DNA of 54,365 bases from an uncultured Prevotellaceae bacterium (GTDB taxonomy: Bacteria; Bacteroidota; Bacteroidia; Bacteroidales; Bacteroidaceae): assembly GCA_900318885.1 (NCBI GenBank), contig ONMN01000009.1, forward strand, positions 1-54,365. The letters are read 5' to 3'. Under the pieces are notes generated by a model, which ran no database searches, was not told where the DNA came from, and saw only the letters and a list, made by a program, of their open reading frames with translations. The position numbers and the translations under genes were made by a program. This document shows, piece after piece, positions 6,718 through 15,143 of this stretch. How positions within the stretch are numbered: position 1 is the first letter of the stretch; every line of letters begins with the position of its first letter.

Positions 6718-8223
6718 ATGTTTCATATTTACAAAGGTTATGAGCTTGTAGAAGCTTACCATCAAATGCGAATGGGGCGTCGCTTTCATCCAAGCGGAGC
6801 CTTCAAGAAGACCTCGCAGGCCATCATTGTCGCTATCGTTACTCTGCTGTTGTGGAATGCACCGACTGAATGGTTCGGCATCGACGGACTGACGGTCATC
6901 CAACAACGCATCATCGCCATTTTCGCCTTCGCCACGCTGATGTGGATCATGTCGGTCGTGTCGTCGTGGGCTACGTCGGTATCTATCATCGTGCTGATGC
7001 TTTTGTTCTGTACGGACAGCGGTATTGCGCCGATGGTCGTTGAGGATAAGGTGGGCCCGCTGTTGTCGTATAAGGGAGTGATGGCGACGTTTGCCGACCC
7101 CGTCATCATGCTGTTCATCGGCGGTTTCGTGTTGGCCATCGCCGCCACGAAGACCGGACTGGACGCGCAGTTGGCAAAGGTTTTGCTGAAGCCTTTCGGC
7201 ACGCGGAGTGAGATGGTGTTGCTGGGATTCCTGCTGATTACGGGACTGTTCTCGATGTTCGTGTCGAACACTGCCACAGCCGCTATGATGCTGACATTCC
7301 TGACGCCGGTGTTCCGCCAGTTGCCGCCCGAGGGCAAGGGCCGTATCGCGCTTGCTATGTCGATTCCCATTGCTGCCAACCTCGGCGGTATGGGAACGCC
7401 TATTGGTACGCCTCCGAATACCATCGCGCTGAAATACCTGAACGACCCCGAGGGATTGAACCTTGGCCTGGGCTTCGGTCAGTGGATGATGTTTATGTTC
7501 CCGCTGGTTATCGTCCTGCTGTTCATCAGCTGGCGCCTGTTGCTGAAGTTCTTCCCCTTCACTCAGAAGACCATCGAGCTGAAAATTGAAGACGGCATGA
7601 AGGAAGGCCCCCACTCGTGGATTGTCATTATCACCTTCTTTATCACGGTGGCATTGTGGTTGCTGGATCGCGTGACCGGCATCAATTCCTATACCGTCGC
7701 CATGATTCCGTTTATGGTATTCGCCCTGACGGGAGTCATCACCAAGCGTGATCTGGAGCAGATTAACTGGAGTGTCATCTGGATGGTGGCCGGTGGTTTT
7801 GCACTGGGTTACGGACTGAACGCCTCGGGACTGGCTGCCAACGCTGTGAAGAGCATTCCGTTCGGTGAATTCTCGCCGCTGCTCATCCTGTTGATGGGTG
7901 GACTCATCTGTTACCTGCTGTCGAACTTCATCTCGAACTCGGCAACGGCAGCGCTGCTGATGCCTATCCTCGCAGTAGTCTGTGGTGCTATGGGTGACAA
8001 ACTCGATCCCATCGGCGGTACTCCGACCGTACTCATCGGTGTGGCCATCGCAGCATCGTCGGCTATGATTCTGCCGATTTCTACGCCGCCGAACGCGCTG
8101 GCTTTCGCTACGGGTTACGTGAAGCAGAAGGATATGTCGGTATTGGGTATCATCATGGGTATTATCTCGATGATTTTCGGTTTCGGACTGGTTTATCTGA
8201 TGGGCACATTACGCCTAATTTAA
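6718..8223 (+). CDS. DASS/SLC13 family sodium-coupled anion transporter
   Basis: 501 residues with about 11 to 12 hydrophobic segments. Both signature motifs of the divalent anion:sodium symporter family are present: FVSNTATAAMM in the first half and FISNSATAALLMP in the second, with the matching hairpin regions GTPIGTPPNTIAL and LPISTPPNALAF. These form the substrate and sodium sites, so the fold looks complete. Expected substrates are C4-dicarboxylates, citrate or sulfate; the sequence alone does not decide. The first 34 residues are a cytoplasmic, basic extension. It is followed by a strong hairpin and then gdhA. Confidence 0.9.
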   Translation: MFHIYKGYELVEAYHQMRMGRRFHPSGAFKKTSQAIIVAIVTLLLWNAPTEWFGIDGLTVIQQRIIAIFAFATLMWIMSVVSSWATSVSIIVLMLLFCTDSGIAPMVVEDKVGPLLSYKGVMATFADPVIMLFIGGFVLAIAATKTGLDAQLAKVLLKPFGTRSEMVLLGFLLITGLFSMFVSNTATAAMMLTFLTPVFRQLPPEGKGRIALAMSIPIAANLGGMGTPIGTPPNTIALKYLNDPEGLNLGLGFGQWMMFMFPLVIVLLFISWRLLLKFFPFTQKTIELKIEDGMKEGPHSWIVIITFFITVALWLLDRVTGINSYTVAMIPFMVFALTGVITKRDLEQINWSVIWMVAGGFALGYGLNASGLAANAVKSIPFGEFSPLLILLMGGLICYLLSNFISNSATAALLMPILAVVCGAMGDKLDPIGGTPTVLIGVAIAASSAMILPISTPPNALAFATGYVKQKDMSVLGIIMGIISMIFGFGLVYLMGTLRLI

Positions 8224-8252
8224 CAAAAAGTAACTTAAAAACAAAAATAATT

Positions 8253-8293
8253 GGGAATTTCCTTTGCCGTTTGAAGGAAATTCCCTATTTTTG
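8253..8293 (+). promoter_or_regulatory. Terminator hairpin carrying the gdhA promoter
   Basis: GGGAATTTCCTT (8253-8264) pairs perfectly with AAGGAAATTCCC (8274-8285) and is followed by a T-rich tract, as a terminator for the transporter gene. TTTG at 8263-8266, 19 nt, and TATTTTTG at 8286-8293 form a Bacteroidetes promoter for gdhA inside the same hairpin. Confidence 0.65.
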
Positions 8294-8362
8294 CGTTGTG
8301 AAACTATCAATATGACAAGTCACTAACTAATAAACTCAATAAAGAACTTAAAGACTTTTACT

Positions 8363-9700
8363 ATGAACGTAGAGAAAATCATGCAAGGCTTGGAGCAGAA
8401 ACACCCCGGCGAAGTGGAGTTTCTGCAGGCAGTGCGAGAAGTGTTGGATTCCATCAAGGACGTGTACAACCAGCATCCCGAATTTGAGAAGGCAAAGATC
8501 ATCGAGCGCATCGTTGAGCCCGAGCGCATCACGACATTCCGTGTGCCCTGGGTGGACGACAAGGGTGAGGTGCAGGTGAACATCGGTTACCGTGTGCAGT
8601 TCAACAGCGCCATTGGTCCGTATAAGGGCGGTTTGCGTTTCCACCCGTCGGTGAACCTGAGCATCCTGAAGTTCCTCGGTTTCGAGCAGACTTTCAAGAA
8701 TGCGCTGACAACACTGCCGATGGGCGGTGGCAAGGGCGGCTCGGACTTCTCTATTCGCGGCAAGAGCGACAACGAAGTGATGAAGTTCTGTCAGTCGTTT
8801 ATGACGGAATTATATAAGATTATCGGTCCGGATATGGACGTGCCCGCTGGTGACATCGGCGTGGGCGCCCGTGAGATTGGTTATCTCTTCGGACAATACA
8901 AGCGTCTGACGTCGCAGTTCCACGGTGCTACGCTGACCGGTAAAGGCATAGAGTGGGGTGGTAGTATCCTGCGTCCAGAGGCCACGGGTTACGGTGCACT
9001 GTATTTCGTTCACCACATGATGGAGACCCACGGTCTCGACATCAAAGGCAAGACCGTTGCACTGTCGGGCTTCGGCAATGTGGCGTGGGGTGCTGCGAAG
9101 AAGGCTACCGAGCTGGGTGCGAAGGTCATTACCATCAGCGGTCCTGACGGATACATCTACGACCCCGATGGCTTGGACGACGAGAAGATAGAGTATATGC
9201 TGGAGTTGCGTGCCAGCGGTAACGACGTCTGCCAGCCGTACGAGGAGGAGTTCCCCGGTTCGAAGTTCTTTGCCGGCAAGAAGCCATGGGAGCAGAAGGC
9301 CGACATCTATCTGCCCTGTGCTACGCAGAACGAGCTGAACGGCGACGATGCCGACAAGATACTGGCTCAGAAGCCGCTGTGTGTTGCCGAGGTGTCGAAT
9401 ATGGGCTGTACGGCTGAGGCTGTGAACAAGTTTACGGCTGCCCATCAGCTGTTTGCACCCGGTAAGGCTGTGAATGCCGGTGGTGTGGCTACCAGCGGTC
9501 TGGAGATGACACAGAACTCGATGCGTATGGCTTGGACGGCCGATGAGGTCGATATGCGCCTGCATCAGATCATGGCCGGTATTCATGAACAGTGTGTGAA
9601 GTATGGCAAGGAAGGTGACTATGTGAACTATGTCAAGGGTGCAAACGTGGCTGGTTTCATGAAGGTCGCCAAAGCTATGCTCGCACAGGGAATAGTGTGA
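8363..9700 (+). CDS. gdhA: NADP-type glutamate dehydrogenase
   Basis: 445 residues, the normal length of hexameric glutamate dehydrogenases. It interconverts 2-oxoglutarate plus ammonia and glutamate in the cytoplasm, the main ammonium entry step in this group. Substrate-site motifs are present: KGGLRFHPSVN, LPMGGGKGGS with the catalytic lysine region, and PAGDIGVGAREIGYLFGQY. The nucleotide-binding fold starts at SGFGNVAWGAAKKATELGAKV. NADPH preference is inferred from similarity to the GdhA group. It has its own promoter, and the glutamate made would feed the arginine and proline genes further right. Confidence 0.95.
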   Translation: MNVEKIMQGLEQKHPGEVEFLQAVREVLDSIKDVYNQHPEFEKAKIIERIVEPERITTFRVPWVDDKGEVQVNIGYRVQFNSAIGPYKGGLRFHPSVNLSILKFLGFEQTFKNALTTLPMGGGKGGSDFSIRGKSDNEVMKFCQSFMTELYKIIGPDMDVPAGDIGVGAREIGYLFGQYKRLTSQFHGATLTGKGIEWGGSILRPEATGYGALYFVHHMMETHGLDIKGKTVALSGFGNVAWGAAKKATELGAKVITISGPDGYIYDPDGLDDEKIEYMLELRASGNDVCQPYEEEFPGSKFFAGKKPWEQKADIYLPCATQNELNGDDADKILAQKPLCVAEVSNMGCTAEAVNKFTAAHQLFAPGKAVNAGGVATSGLEMTQNSMRMAWTADEVDMRLHQIMAGIHEQCVKYGKEGDYVNYVKGANVAGFMKVAKAMLAQGIV

Positions 9701-9705
9701 TTTTT

Positions 9706-9847
9706 AGAGGTGAGAGGTAAGAGGTGAGAAGTGAGAAGTAAGAGAATAGATTATAGGCAAGGAGTACATCATAGATGGAAACAAAGAGTTATAGTGATGA
9801 TTGTCACTATACTCTTACCTCTTACCTCTTACCTCTTACCTCACACT
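9706..9847 (+). repeat. Two opposed heptamer arrays around the rlpA start
   Basis: AGAGGTR/AGAAGTR units occur five times at 9706-9740. The reverse unit TCTTACC occurs four times without change at 9813-9840, then a degenerate TCACACT. The arrays are reverse complements and can pair, closing a loop of about 72 nt that contains the ATG at 9797. The second array encodes part of the signal peptide (LPLTSYLLP). Confidence 0.75.
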
Positions 9848-10327
9848 TCTATTATAAATGCTCAGGACGTGCAGCAGGGTAAAGCCTCGTTCTATGCCCA
9901 GAAGTTCCATGGGCGCAAGACGGCTAGTGGTGAACGTCTGCATAAGGACAGTCTGACGTGTGCCCACCGCTCCTATCCTTTCGGCACGTTGCTGAGGGTG
10001 TATAATCCTGCCAACGGAAAGAGTGTGCTTGTACGCGTCACCGACCGTGGACCGTTTGTTCGCGGGCGCATCATCGATCTCTCGTGGCGTGCTGCCAAAG
10101 AGCTGGGCATTATTTCACAAGGTGTTGCGGTGGTTACCGTTCAGAAGGCCACTGACATCATCGTGCCTTTCATGCCGCCAGATGAAGACATTGACCTTCC
10201 GGAGCTTGAGATGGAAACCAACGAGGGGTCAACAGAGATGAAACCCCTGTGGCAACTTATGGCTGAAGAGGCTGAAGCGAAAAGGAAGGCTTCTGCTGAC
10301 CACCATTCTGCGGCGAAGAAGAAGTAA
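9797..10327 (+). CDS. rlpA: RlpA-like septal lytic transglycosylase
   Basis: 176 residues from the ATG at 9797, chosen because it gives a signal peptide ([22 protein letters not shown]); an ATG-less upstream start at 9731 would put 22 charged residues in front. The double-psi beta-barrel domain covers residues 27-115: [58 protein letters not shown]. The Asp of TDRGP and the His of TCAH are the expected active-site residues. No SPOR domain follows; the tail is acidic then Lys-rich. The family cleaves peptidoglycan strands lacking stem peptides. Changes in heptamer number would shift the frame. Its 3' end overlaps the opposing lipoprotein gene by 71 nt. Confidence 0.85.
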   Translation: MIVTILLPLTSYLLPHTSIINAQDVQQGKASFYAQKFHGRKTASGERLHKDSLTCAHRSYPFGTLLRVYNPANGKSVLVRVTDRGPFVRGRIIDLSWRAAKELGIISQGVAVVTVQKATDIIVPFMPPDEDIDLPELEMETNEGSTEMKPLWQLMAEEAEAKRKASADHHSAAKKK

Positions 10328-10757
10328 TCCGGATTTCCTTTATACTTTGCTTGGTTGTATCCGATTGTGCCTGAGTGCGAGGCCCGGGAGCATCGAACTC
10401 AATGCGGTCGTCGCCCCTGTTGTTGGCGTCGAAGCCCGAATCATCAGCGCCGCTATAGTCGTTATCATCTGTGTAACGGGAAGAACGGTTGGCTTCGCGC
10501 TGACGGCGATAGTTCTCGTAACGCTCAGCCTCCTTTTTGTCGGCAGCAGAACCAATGGCCGCACCTACGGCTGCACCGCCTGCCATACCGACAATCTCGC
10601 CAACATGACTACCATGCCAACCACCCGAGATGCCTCCGATGGCGGAACCCAGAATAGAGCCTAACGTTGCTCCTGTGTAAGCACCCTGTCCTGTGTAGGT
10701 GCTACAGCTGCTCAGCAACATGGTTGAGACAGCTAAAACAAACAACATCTTCTTCAT
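10257..10757 (-). CDS. Glycine-zipper lipoprotein
   Basis: 166 residues from the ATG at 10757 (a GTG three codons upstream is less likely). Lipoprotein signal [18 protein letters not shown] with the acylated Cys in LSSC. Residues 25-70 form a glycine-zipper region ([18 protein letters not shown]...[17 protein letters not shown]) as in SlyB/YMGG-type outer membrane lipoproteins. A charged, YENYRRQRE-type helix and a polar tail follow. Function is probably envelope structure; this is inference from the family. It overlaps the end of rlpA tail to tail (10257-10327). Confidence 0.8.
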   Translation of the reverse strand: MKKMLFVLAVSTMLLSSCSTYTGQGAYTGATLGSILGSAIGGISGGWHGSHVGEIVGMAGGAAVGAAIGSAADKKEAERYENYRRQREANRSSRYTDDNDYSGADDSGFDANNRGDDRIEFDAPGPRTQAQSDTTKQSIKEIRITSSSPQNGGQQKPSFSLQPLQP

Positions 10758-10786
10758 ACGCGTCACATTGTTAATGATTTACGCTG

Positions 10787-10794
10787 CAAAGGTA
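10787..10794 (-). promoter_or_regulatory. -7 element of the glycine-zipper lipoprotein gene
   Basis: TACCTTTG on the minus strand, 30 nt upstream of the ATG. No clear TTTG at -33. Between it and 10885 lie G/C-rich inverted repeats (GGGGATAATCCCC at 10817-10829). Confidence 0.5.
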
Positions 10795-10884
10795 CACATT
10801 CTTTTTGATATCTCAATGGGGATAATCCCCAAAAGCGCTTAGGGATTCCCCTATTTCTTTTCTGACGGCTGTTGGGCGCCAGCG

Positions 10885-11880
10885 TTATTGTCCGCCCAGA
10901 CGCGAAAAGTATTCAATGACATCCTCCCACGTCTTGAACGTCTCCGAACCGTATTCCAGCACAGTGGCTAAAGACCCTTCCGACCTCCCCTGTTTAGGGA
11001 CGGCTATCAGGTAGTCGCCGTAGAGCAGGTCACGACGGTAGGTGTAGACGGTATGTCGCCAGGCGGGTACACCGATATGCTCGGTGAGCCACGATTCCGT
11101 CGTGGATGTGTCTTCCGCTGGTGCCACGAAGAGCACCTGATAGCGTTCGATGAGCTGTCGTACAGCCTTCTGAACGGACGACACGGGTTTGCGGTAGCTG
11201 TCCATCATTGTCTCTATACCTATATATATAATAGGGCGCTCGCGCTGTTGCTGGCGGTCGTCAATCCATCGGATGACGGGCAGGACGGAATGCATAAACG
11301 AACGGTCGTTCATGCGGTGTTCGCCATGAAAATAAAGAGCCTGCGGATAGTGTTCGTGGAACATGTCGTAGGTATCCACCAGCTCGTCTTCGTCGCCAAA
11401 GAGTCCGTAGATACGCTGGCGGTCGTCGTCGGTCATATTCTGGAAGCGCTGTTCCGACACTTCGCGGTATTCCTTGACGAGGGCTTTGTCGACATAGAAC
11501 TCTTGTATGCCGTCCTGACGAGGATTCTGAAATTGTTGTGTACCCGTCAGCCCGTGAGCACGCATTGTTTCGGCAATGTCGAGGGCAGGATTGACGCAGA
11601 TGCGGTCGTAGCCGCGCAGCTGCTCGGCAAACATACCTCCCATCGATGTGCCTACGATGAGGTCAGGCTTTTCCTGCTGGCATACGTCGTGTAACAATGC
11701 CAGTGCCTCATGGGGATGTATGGGCAGGTCGGGCGCAATGACGCGAGCCTCAGGCAGTACCTCCTGCAGGCGGCGCACGGTACCCGACTGTCCGCTGGAG
11801 GCAAAGCCGTGAACGTAAAGCACCGTCTTGCCCGCCATCAGATCGGGGAATTGCTTGATATATGGATTCTCTGTAACCAT
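10885..11880 (-). CDS. YqiA-type esterase fused to a degenerate HAD-like domain
   Basis: 331 residues. Residues 15-205 are an alpha/beta-hydrolase of the YqiA/UPF0227 kind: VLYVHGFASSGQSG near the start, nucleophile elbow GTSMGG, then GDEDELVD and HRMNDRSF with the acid and His. From about residue 215, IIYIGIETMMDSYRKPVSSVQKAVRQLI and the end DYLIAVPKQG...EYGSETFKTWEDVIEYF resemble the 5'-nucleotidase-type HAD proteins of Bacteroidetes, but the catalytic DxD is replaced by IETMMD, so this part is probably not a phosphatase. The ATG directly follows the TAA of the pectinesterase gene (TAAATG), so the two are coupled. Confidence 0.7.
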   Translation of the reverse strand: MVTENPYIKQFPDLMAGKTVLYVHGFASSGQSGTVRRLQEVLPEARVIAPDLPIHPHEALALLHDVCQQEKPDLIVGTSMGGMFAEQLRGYDRICVNPALDIAETMRAHGLTGTQQFQNPRQDGIQEFYVDKALVKEYREVSEQRFQNMTDDDRQRIYGLFGDEDELVDTYDMFHEHYPQALYFHGEHRMNDRSFMHSVLPVIRWIDDRQQQRERPIIYIGIETMMDSYRKPVSSVQKAVRQLIERYQVLFVAPAEDTSTTESWLTEHIGVPAWRHTVYTYRRDLLYGDYLIAVPKQGRSEGSLATVLEYGSETFKTWEDVIEYFSRLGGQ

Positions 11881-12858
11881 TTACTTTGCGTAGGGCGGAT
11901 TCCAGTTGTCGTTGATGGTGAACACGCGTTCCAGCGTAATCTGCTGCGCCTCCTTCTTCGTGAGCTGACGACTCCAGGGAACACGCTGGTCGGTGGCAGC
12001 ACCCTCGCCGCGATTGTCGTATTCCATGTAGCGGGCAGTCTTGACGGCCTCGGGACGCCACTGATGCCAGCCCTCAGGACGAATCTCGCGGGGCAGTTCG
12101 CAGTTCATGAACAGCGTATAGCCGTAGTCGCGCCAAGGGCGTCCGAGATATACTTTGTCGACGCCTTTGTCGCAGGTGATGCGGCAGTTGTTGAAGATGT
12201 AGCCAAATGGCACATCTTGCGGTGTCGATGCCGCCGTGATATATGAGTTGGCCTTACAGAAGATGTCGCAACCCTCAAACCACGCCGTCGAGGGGCCGAA
12301 GATAAAATCAGTAGTGCCCTCGATGTAGCAGTCCTTGAAGAACAGCCGCGTCTTGGCGTTACCCGTATAGATGGTGTCCTGATGGCCGAGGAAGCGGCAA
12401 TTGATGAATGTCAGCCGGTCTCCCTCGGTATGCAGTGCCACAGCTTGTCCCAAGCGTGCGGAGTTGTTCTCGACGGTGATGTTCTTGAGCGTAATCTTGC
12501 TGCCTTGGATTTTCAGCGTGAAAGTGCGGAAGGTCCCCATGCCTTTACCCGTCGGGGCATAGAAGATATTCGCATGGTCGTCCCACGTGATAATGGTGTT
12601 GTCGCGGTCTTCGCCGCAAATCTCAATGTTGGTGAGCCACTGCGGGATGACGAGTTTCTCCTTGTACGTGCCTTTCTTGACGAAGATGACCTTGTGGTAC
12701 TCCATAAACGCACGGCACACTTCGATGGCCTCGTTGATGTTGCGGAATTCGCCCGTGCCGTCGCGAGCCACAAAGAGCGTGTCGGGGTTGTCGTAACTTT
12801 TAGCCTGTGCAATGATAACCCCACAGATTGCACAGATAAAGCAGATTAGTTTTTTCAT
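11881..12858 (-). CDS. Pectinesterase (CE8)
   Basis: 325 residues with a signal peptide (MKKLICFICAICGVIIAQA). A right-handed beta-helix enzyme that removes methyl esters from homogalacturonan. All CE8 motifs are in place: GQAVALHTEGDR with the oxyanion Gln, FLGHQDTIYTG with the acid/base Asp, IEGTTDFIFG with the nucleophile Asp, and YLGRPWRDYG with the Arg. The length fits a single catalytic domain. It starts 20 nt after the stop of the relA/spoT gene and looks like an accessory gene joined to the end of that housekeeping cluster. Unlike the two paralogues at 32-34 kb it is canonical. Confidence 0.92.
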   Translation of the reverse strand: MKKLICFICAICGVIIAQAKSYDNPDTLFVARDGTGEFRNINEAIEVCRAFMEYHKVIFVKKGTYKEKLVIPQWLTNIEICGEDRDNTIITWDDHANIFYAPTGKGMGTFRTFTLKIQGSKITLKNITVENNSARLGQAVALHTEGDRLTFINCRFLGHQDTIYTGNAKTRLFFKDCYIEGTTDFIFGPSTAWFEGCDIFCKANSYITAASTPQDVPFGYIFNNCRITCDKGVDKVYLGRPWRDYGYTLFMNCELPREIRPEGWHQWRPEAVKTARYMEYDNRGEGAATDQRVPWSRQLTKKEAQQITLERVFTINDNWNPPYAK

Positions 12859-12877
12859 TGTTGTAGTAGTTTTGTTG

Positions 12878-15139
12878 TTACATGATTTGCGTGACTTCCT
12901 GAATGCCCTCTATCTTCTTCAGCTCATCCATGATAGATTTCGTGTCTTCACGGTCGTGGACGCGCAACTCGATGCTGCCGTCGAACAGACCGTCGTCGCT
13001 GCCGATGGTGAGTTTGTGGATGTTGACGTTCATCTGCGAGGTGATGACTCGCGAGACATCAACGAGGATACCCATACGGTCGATACCCTGAATGCGGACG
13101 GTGGCGTCGAAAAACAGCTTCTTGTGCATGTCCCACTTAGCATCGAGGATGCGGTTGCCGAAACCGCTCTTCAGCTTGTCGGCCACAGGACAGGCGCGCT
13201 TGTGGATTTCTATTTGATTCTTGTTGTCGATATATCCCAGAATATCGTCACCGGGAATGGGGTGACAGCAGTGCTTGAACCGATATTGTCCGATAGTCTC
13301 CTCGCTAATGAAGATGGGCTTCTTGCGGTTGAACTTCTCAGGTACGGTGAACAATTCCTGTTTTTCCTGCTCTGCCGGAGCCTTCTGCTTGCTACGTCCG
13401 AGGAAGGGTACGAGTTTGCGCCAGCCTTTCTTGCCGGAATTCTTGCCCAGCAATTCGTCGAGGTCTTTCTCACCCAGCAGGATGGTTTTCTCGCCCACTG
13501 CCTGGTAGAACTTCTCGCGGGTATATACCTCATGAAACGACGCCAGCTGGTCAACGATGTTCAACGTGTATTCTATCTGGTTCTTTTCCAGGAATTCCTT
13601 CAACAGCTGCTCGCCTTTCTTTTGTATCTCGCGACTGTTACGGCGCAGGATGGCCTGAATCTTTGCCTTGGCCTTTGCCGACGATACGAAGTTGATCCAT
13701 GCGGGCTGTACGTGTTGCGACTTGGAGGTCAGGATCTCTATCTGGTCACCGCTTTCCAGCTTATGACTCAGCGGTACCAGCTTGTGGTTCACCTTGGCAC
13801 CGATGCAGTGAGAGCCTAAGAAGGTGTGGATGGAGAAGGCAAAGTCGAGCGCCGTACATCCTGTGGGCATCGTCTTGATTTCACCCTTGGGGGTAAAGAC
13901 GAATATCTCCGAGGCAAAGAGGTTCAGCTTGATGGCGTCGAGGAAGTCCATTGCGTCAGGCTGCGGGTCGTCCAGGATTTCCTTGATGGTGCGGAGCCAG
14001 TCGTTCAGTTCGTTCTCGTCCTCCGAGAATTCGGCCTGCTCGCCGTCCTTGTATTTCCAGTGGGCGGCAAATCCCTGCTCTGCCACCTCGTTCATGCGGT
14101 CAGAGCGTATCTGCACCTCAATCCATTGTCCCTGCTTCGACATCAGTGTGACGTGCAAAGCCTGATAGCCGTTTGCCTTGGGGTGTGACAACCAGTCGCG
14201 CAGACGGTCGGGATGACTCTTGTAAATCTTTGAGATGGCAACGTAGATCTTGAAGCACTCGTTGATTTCCTCCTCTCTCTGATCGGGTGTGAAGATGATA
14301 CGCACGGCGAGGATGTCGTAGATTTCCTCGAATGACACGTGCTTGTTCTGCATCTTCGTCCAAATGGAGTAGGGCGTTTTTACACGCTCGCGGATTTCAT
14401 ATTTGATACCCATCTCCTTCAGCGAGGCCTCGATGGGTTCCGTAAACTGGTCGAACAGTTCACGGCGCTGAGTCTCGGTGTTCTTCAGCTTGTCCTTGAT
14501 GGCGGCATATTCCTCCGGATGCTCGTATTGGAATGAGAGGTTTTCCAATTCCGACTTCACCTTGTTGAGTCCAAGGCGGTGGGCCAGTGGAGCATATATG
14601 TACAGCGTCTCACCGGCAATCTTGTACTGTTTGTTGGCAGGTTGCGACTCCAATGTGCGCATGTTGTGCAGACGGTCGCAAATCTTGATGAGGATGACAC
14701 GGATATCCTCGCTCATGGTCAGCAGCAGTTTCTTGAAGTTCTCGGCCTGTGCTGAAGCCTGCTCACCGAAGATTCCTCCAGAAATCTTCGTCAGTCCGTC
14801 CACAATCTGTGCTATCTTCGGGCCGAAGATGTTCGACAGGTCGTCAACGGTATAGTCGGTATCCTCCACAACATCGTGCAACAGTGCGGCACAGATGCTG
14901 GTAGAACCCAGTCCCACTTCTTCGCAGGCTATCTGGGCGACGGCGATGGGGTGCATGATGTATGGTTCTCCACTCAATCGTCTGACGCCTTTGTGGGCTT
15001 GCTTGGCAAAGTTGAATGCCTTGGTGATGATATCCACCTTTTGCCTGTGACGTGATGCAGAATAGCTGTCCAGCAGTCGCTGGAATGCGTCATTGACCAA
15101 CTTCTCGTCGGCTCCTTCACGAATCATGTCCTCATCCAT
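12878..15139 (-). CDS. Bifunctional (p)ppGpp synthetase/hydrolase (Rel/SpoT)
   Basis: 753 residues from the ATG at 15139 (MDEDMIREGADEK); the longer reading frame to 15298 would run inside the upstream gene. HD hydrolase domain at about 60-200 with LLHDVVEDTDYT, so the hydrolase HDxxED motif is intact. Synthetase domain at about 240-400 (KTPYSIWTKMQNK, YDILAVRIIF, NGYQALHV, EVQIRSDRM). Then TGS (about 430-490: IFVFTPKGEIKTMPTGCTALDFAF), a helical region, a Cys/His zinc-type motif FKHCCHPIPGDDILGY, and an ACT domain at the end (ATVRIQGIDRMGILVDVSRVI). Controls the stringent response. Begins 4 nt after the mltD-like gene. Confidence 0.93.
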   Translation of the reverse strand: MDEDMIREGADEKLVNDAFQRLLDSYSASRHRQKVDIITKAFNFAKQAHKGVRRLSGEPYIMHPIAVAQIACEEVGLGSTSICAALLHDVVEDTDYTVDDLSNIFGPKIAQIVDGLTKISGGIFGEQASAQAENFKKLLLTMSEDIRVILIKICDRLHNMRTLESQPANKQYKIAGETLYIYAPLAHRLGLNKVKSELENLSFQYEHPEEYAAIKDKLKNTETQRRELFDQFTEPIEASLKEMGIKYEIRERVKTPYSIWTKMQNKHVSFEEIYDILAVRIIFTPDQREEEINECFKIYVAISKIYKSHPDRLRDWLSHPKANGYQALHVTLMSKQGQWIEVQIRSDRMNEVAEQGFAAHWKYKDGEQAEFSEDENELNDWLRTIKEILDDPQPDAMDFLDAIKLNLFASEIFVFTPKGEIKTMPTGCTALDFAFSIHTFLGSHCIGAKVNHKLVPLSHKLESGDQIEILTSKSQHVQPAWINFVSSAKAKAKIQAILRRNSREIQKKGEQLLKEFLEKNQIEYTLNIVDQLASFHEVYTREKFYQAVGEKTILLGEKDLDELLGKNSGKKGWRKLVPFLGRSKQKAPAEQEKQELFTVPEKFNRKKPIFISEETIGQYRFKHCCHPIPGDDILGYIDNKNQIEIHKRACPVADKLKSGFGNRILDAKWDMHKKLFFDATVRIQGIDRMGILVDVSRVITSQMNVNIHKLTIGSDDGLFDGSIELRVHDREDTKSIMDELKKIEGIQEVTQIM

Positions 15140-15143
15140 AGTC

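Noticed and set aside
10257-10327. The 71-nt tail overlap of rlpA and the lipoprotein gene as an assembly fault
   Set aside because: Both frames stay intact to plausible polar tails, so a true convergent overlap is more likely.
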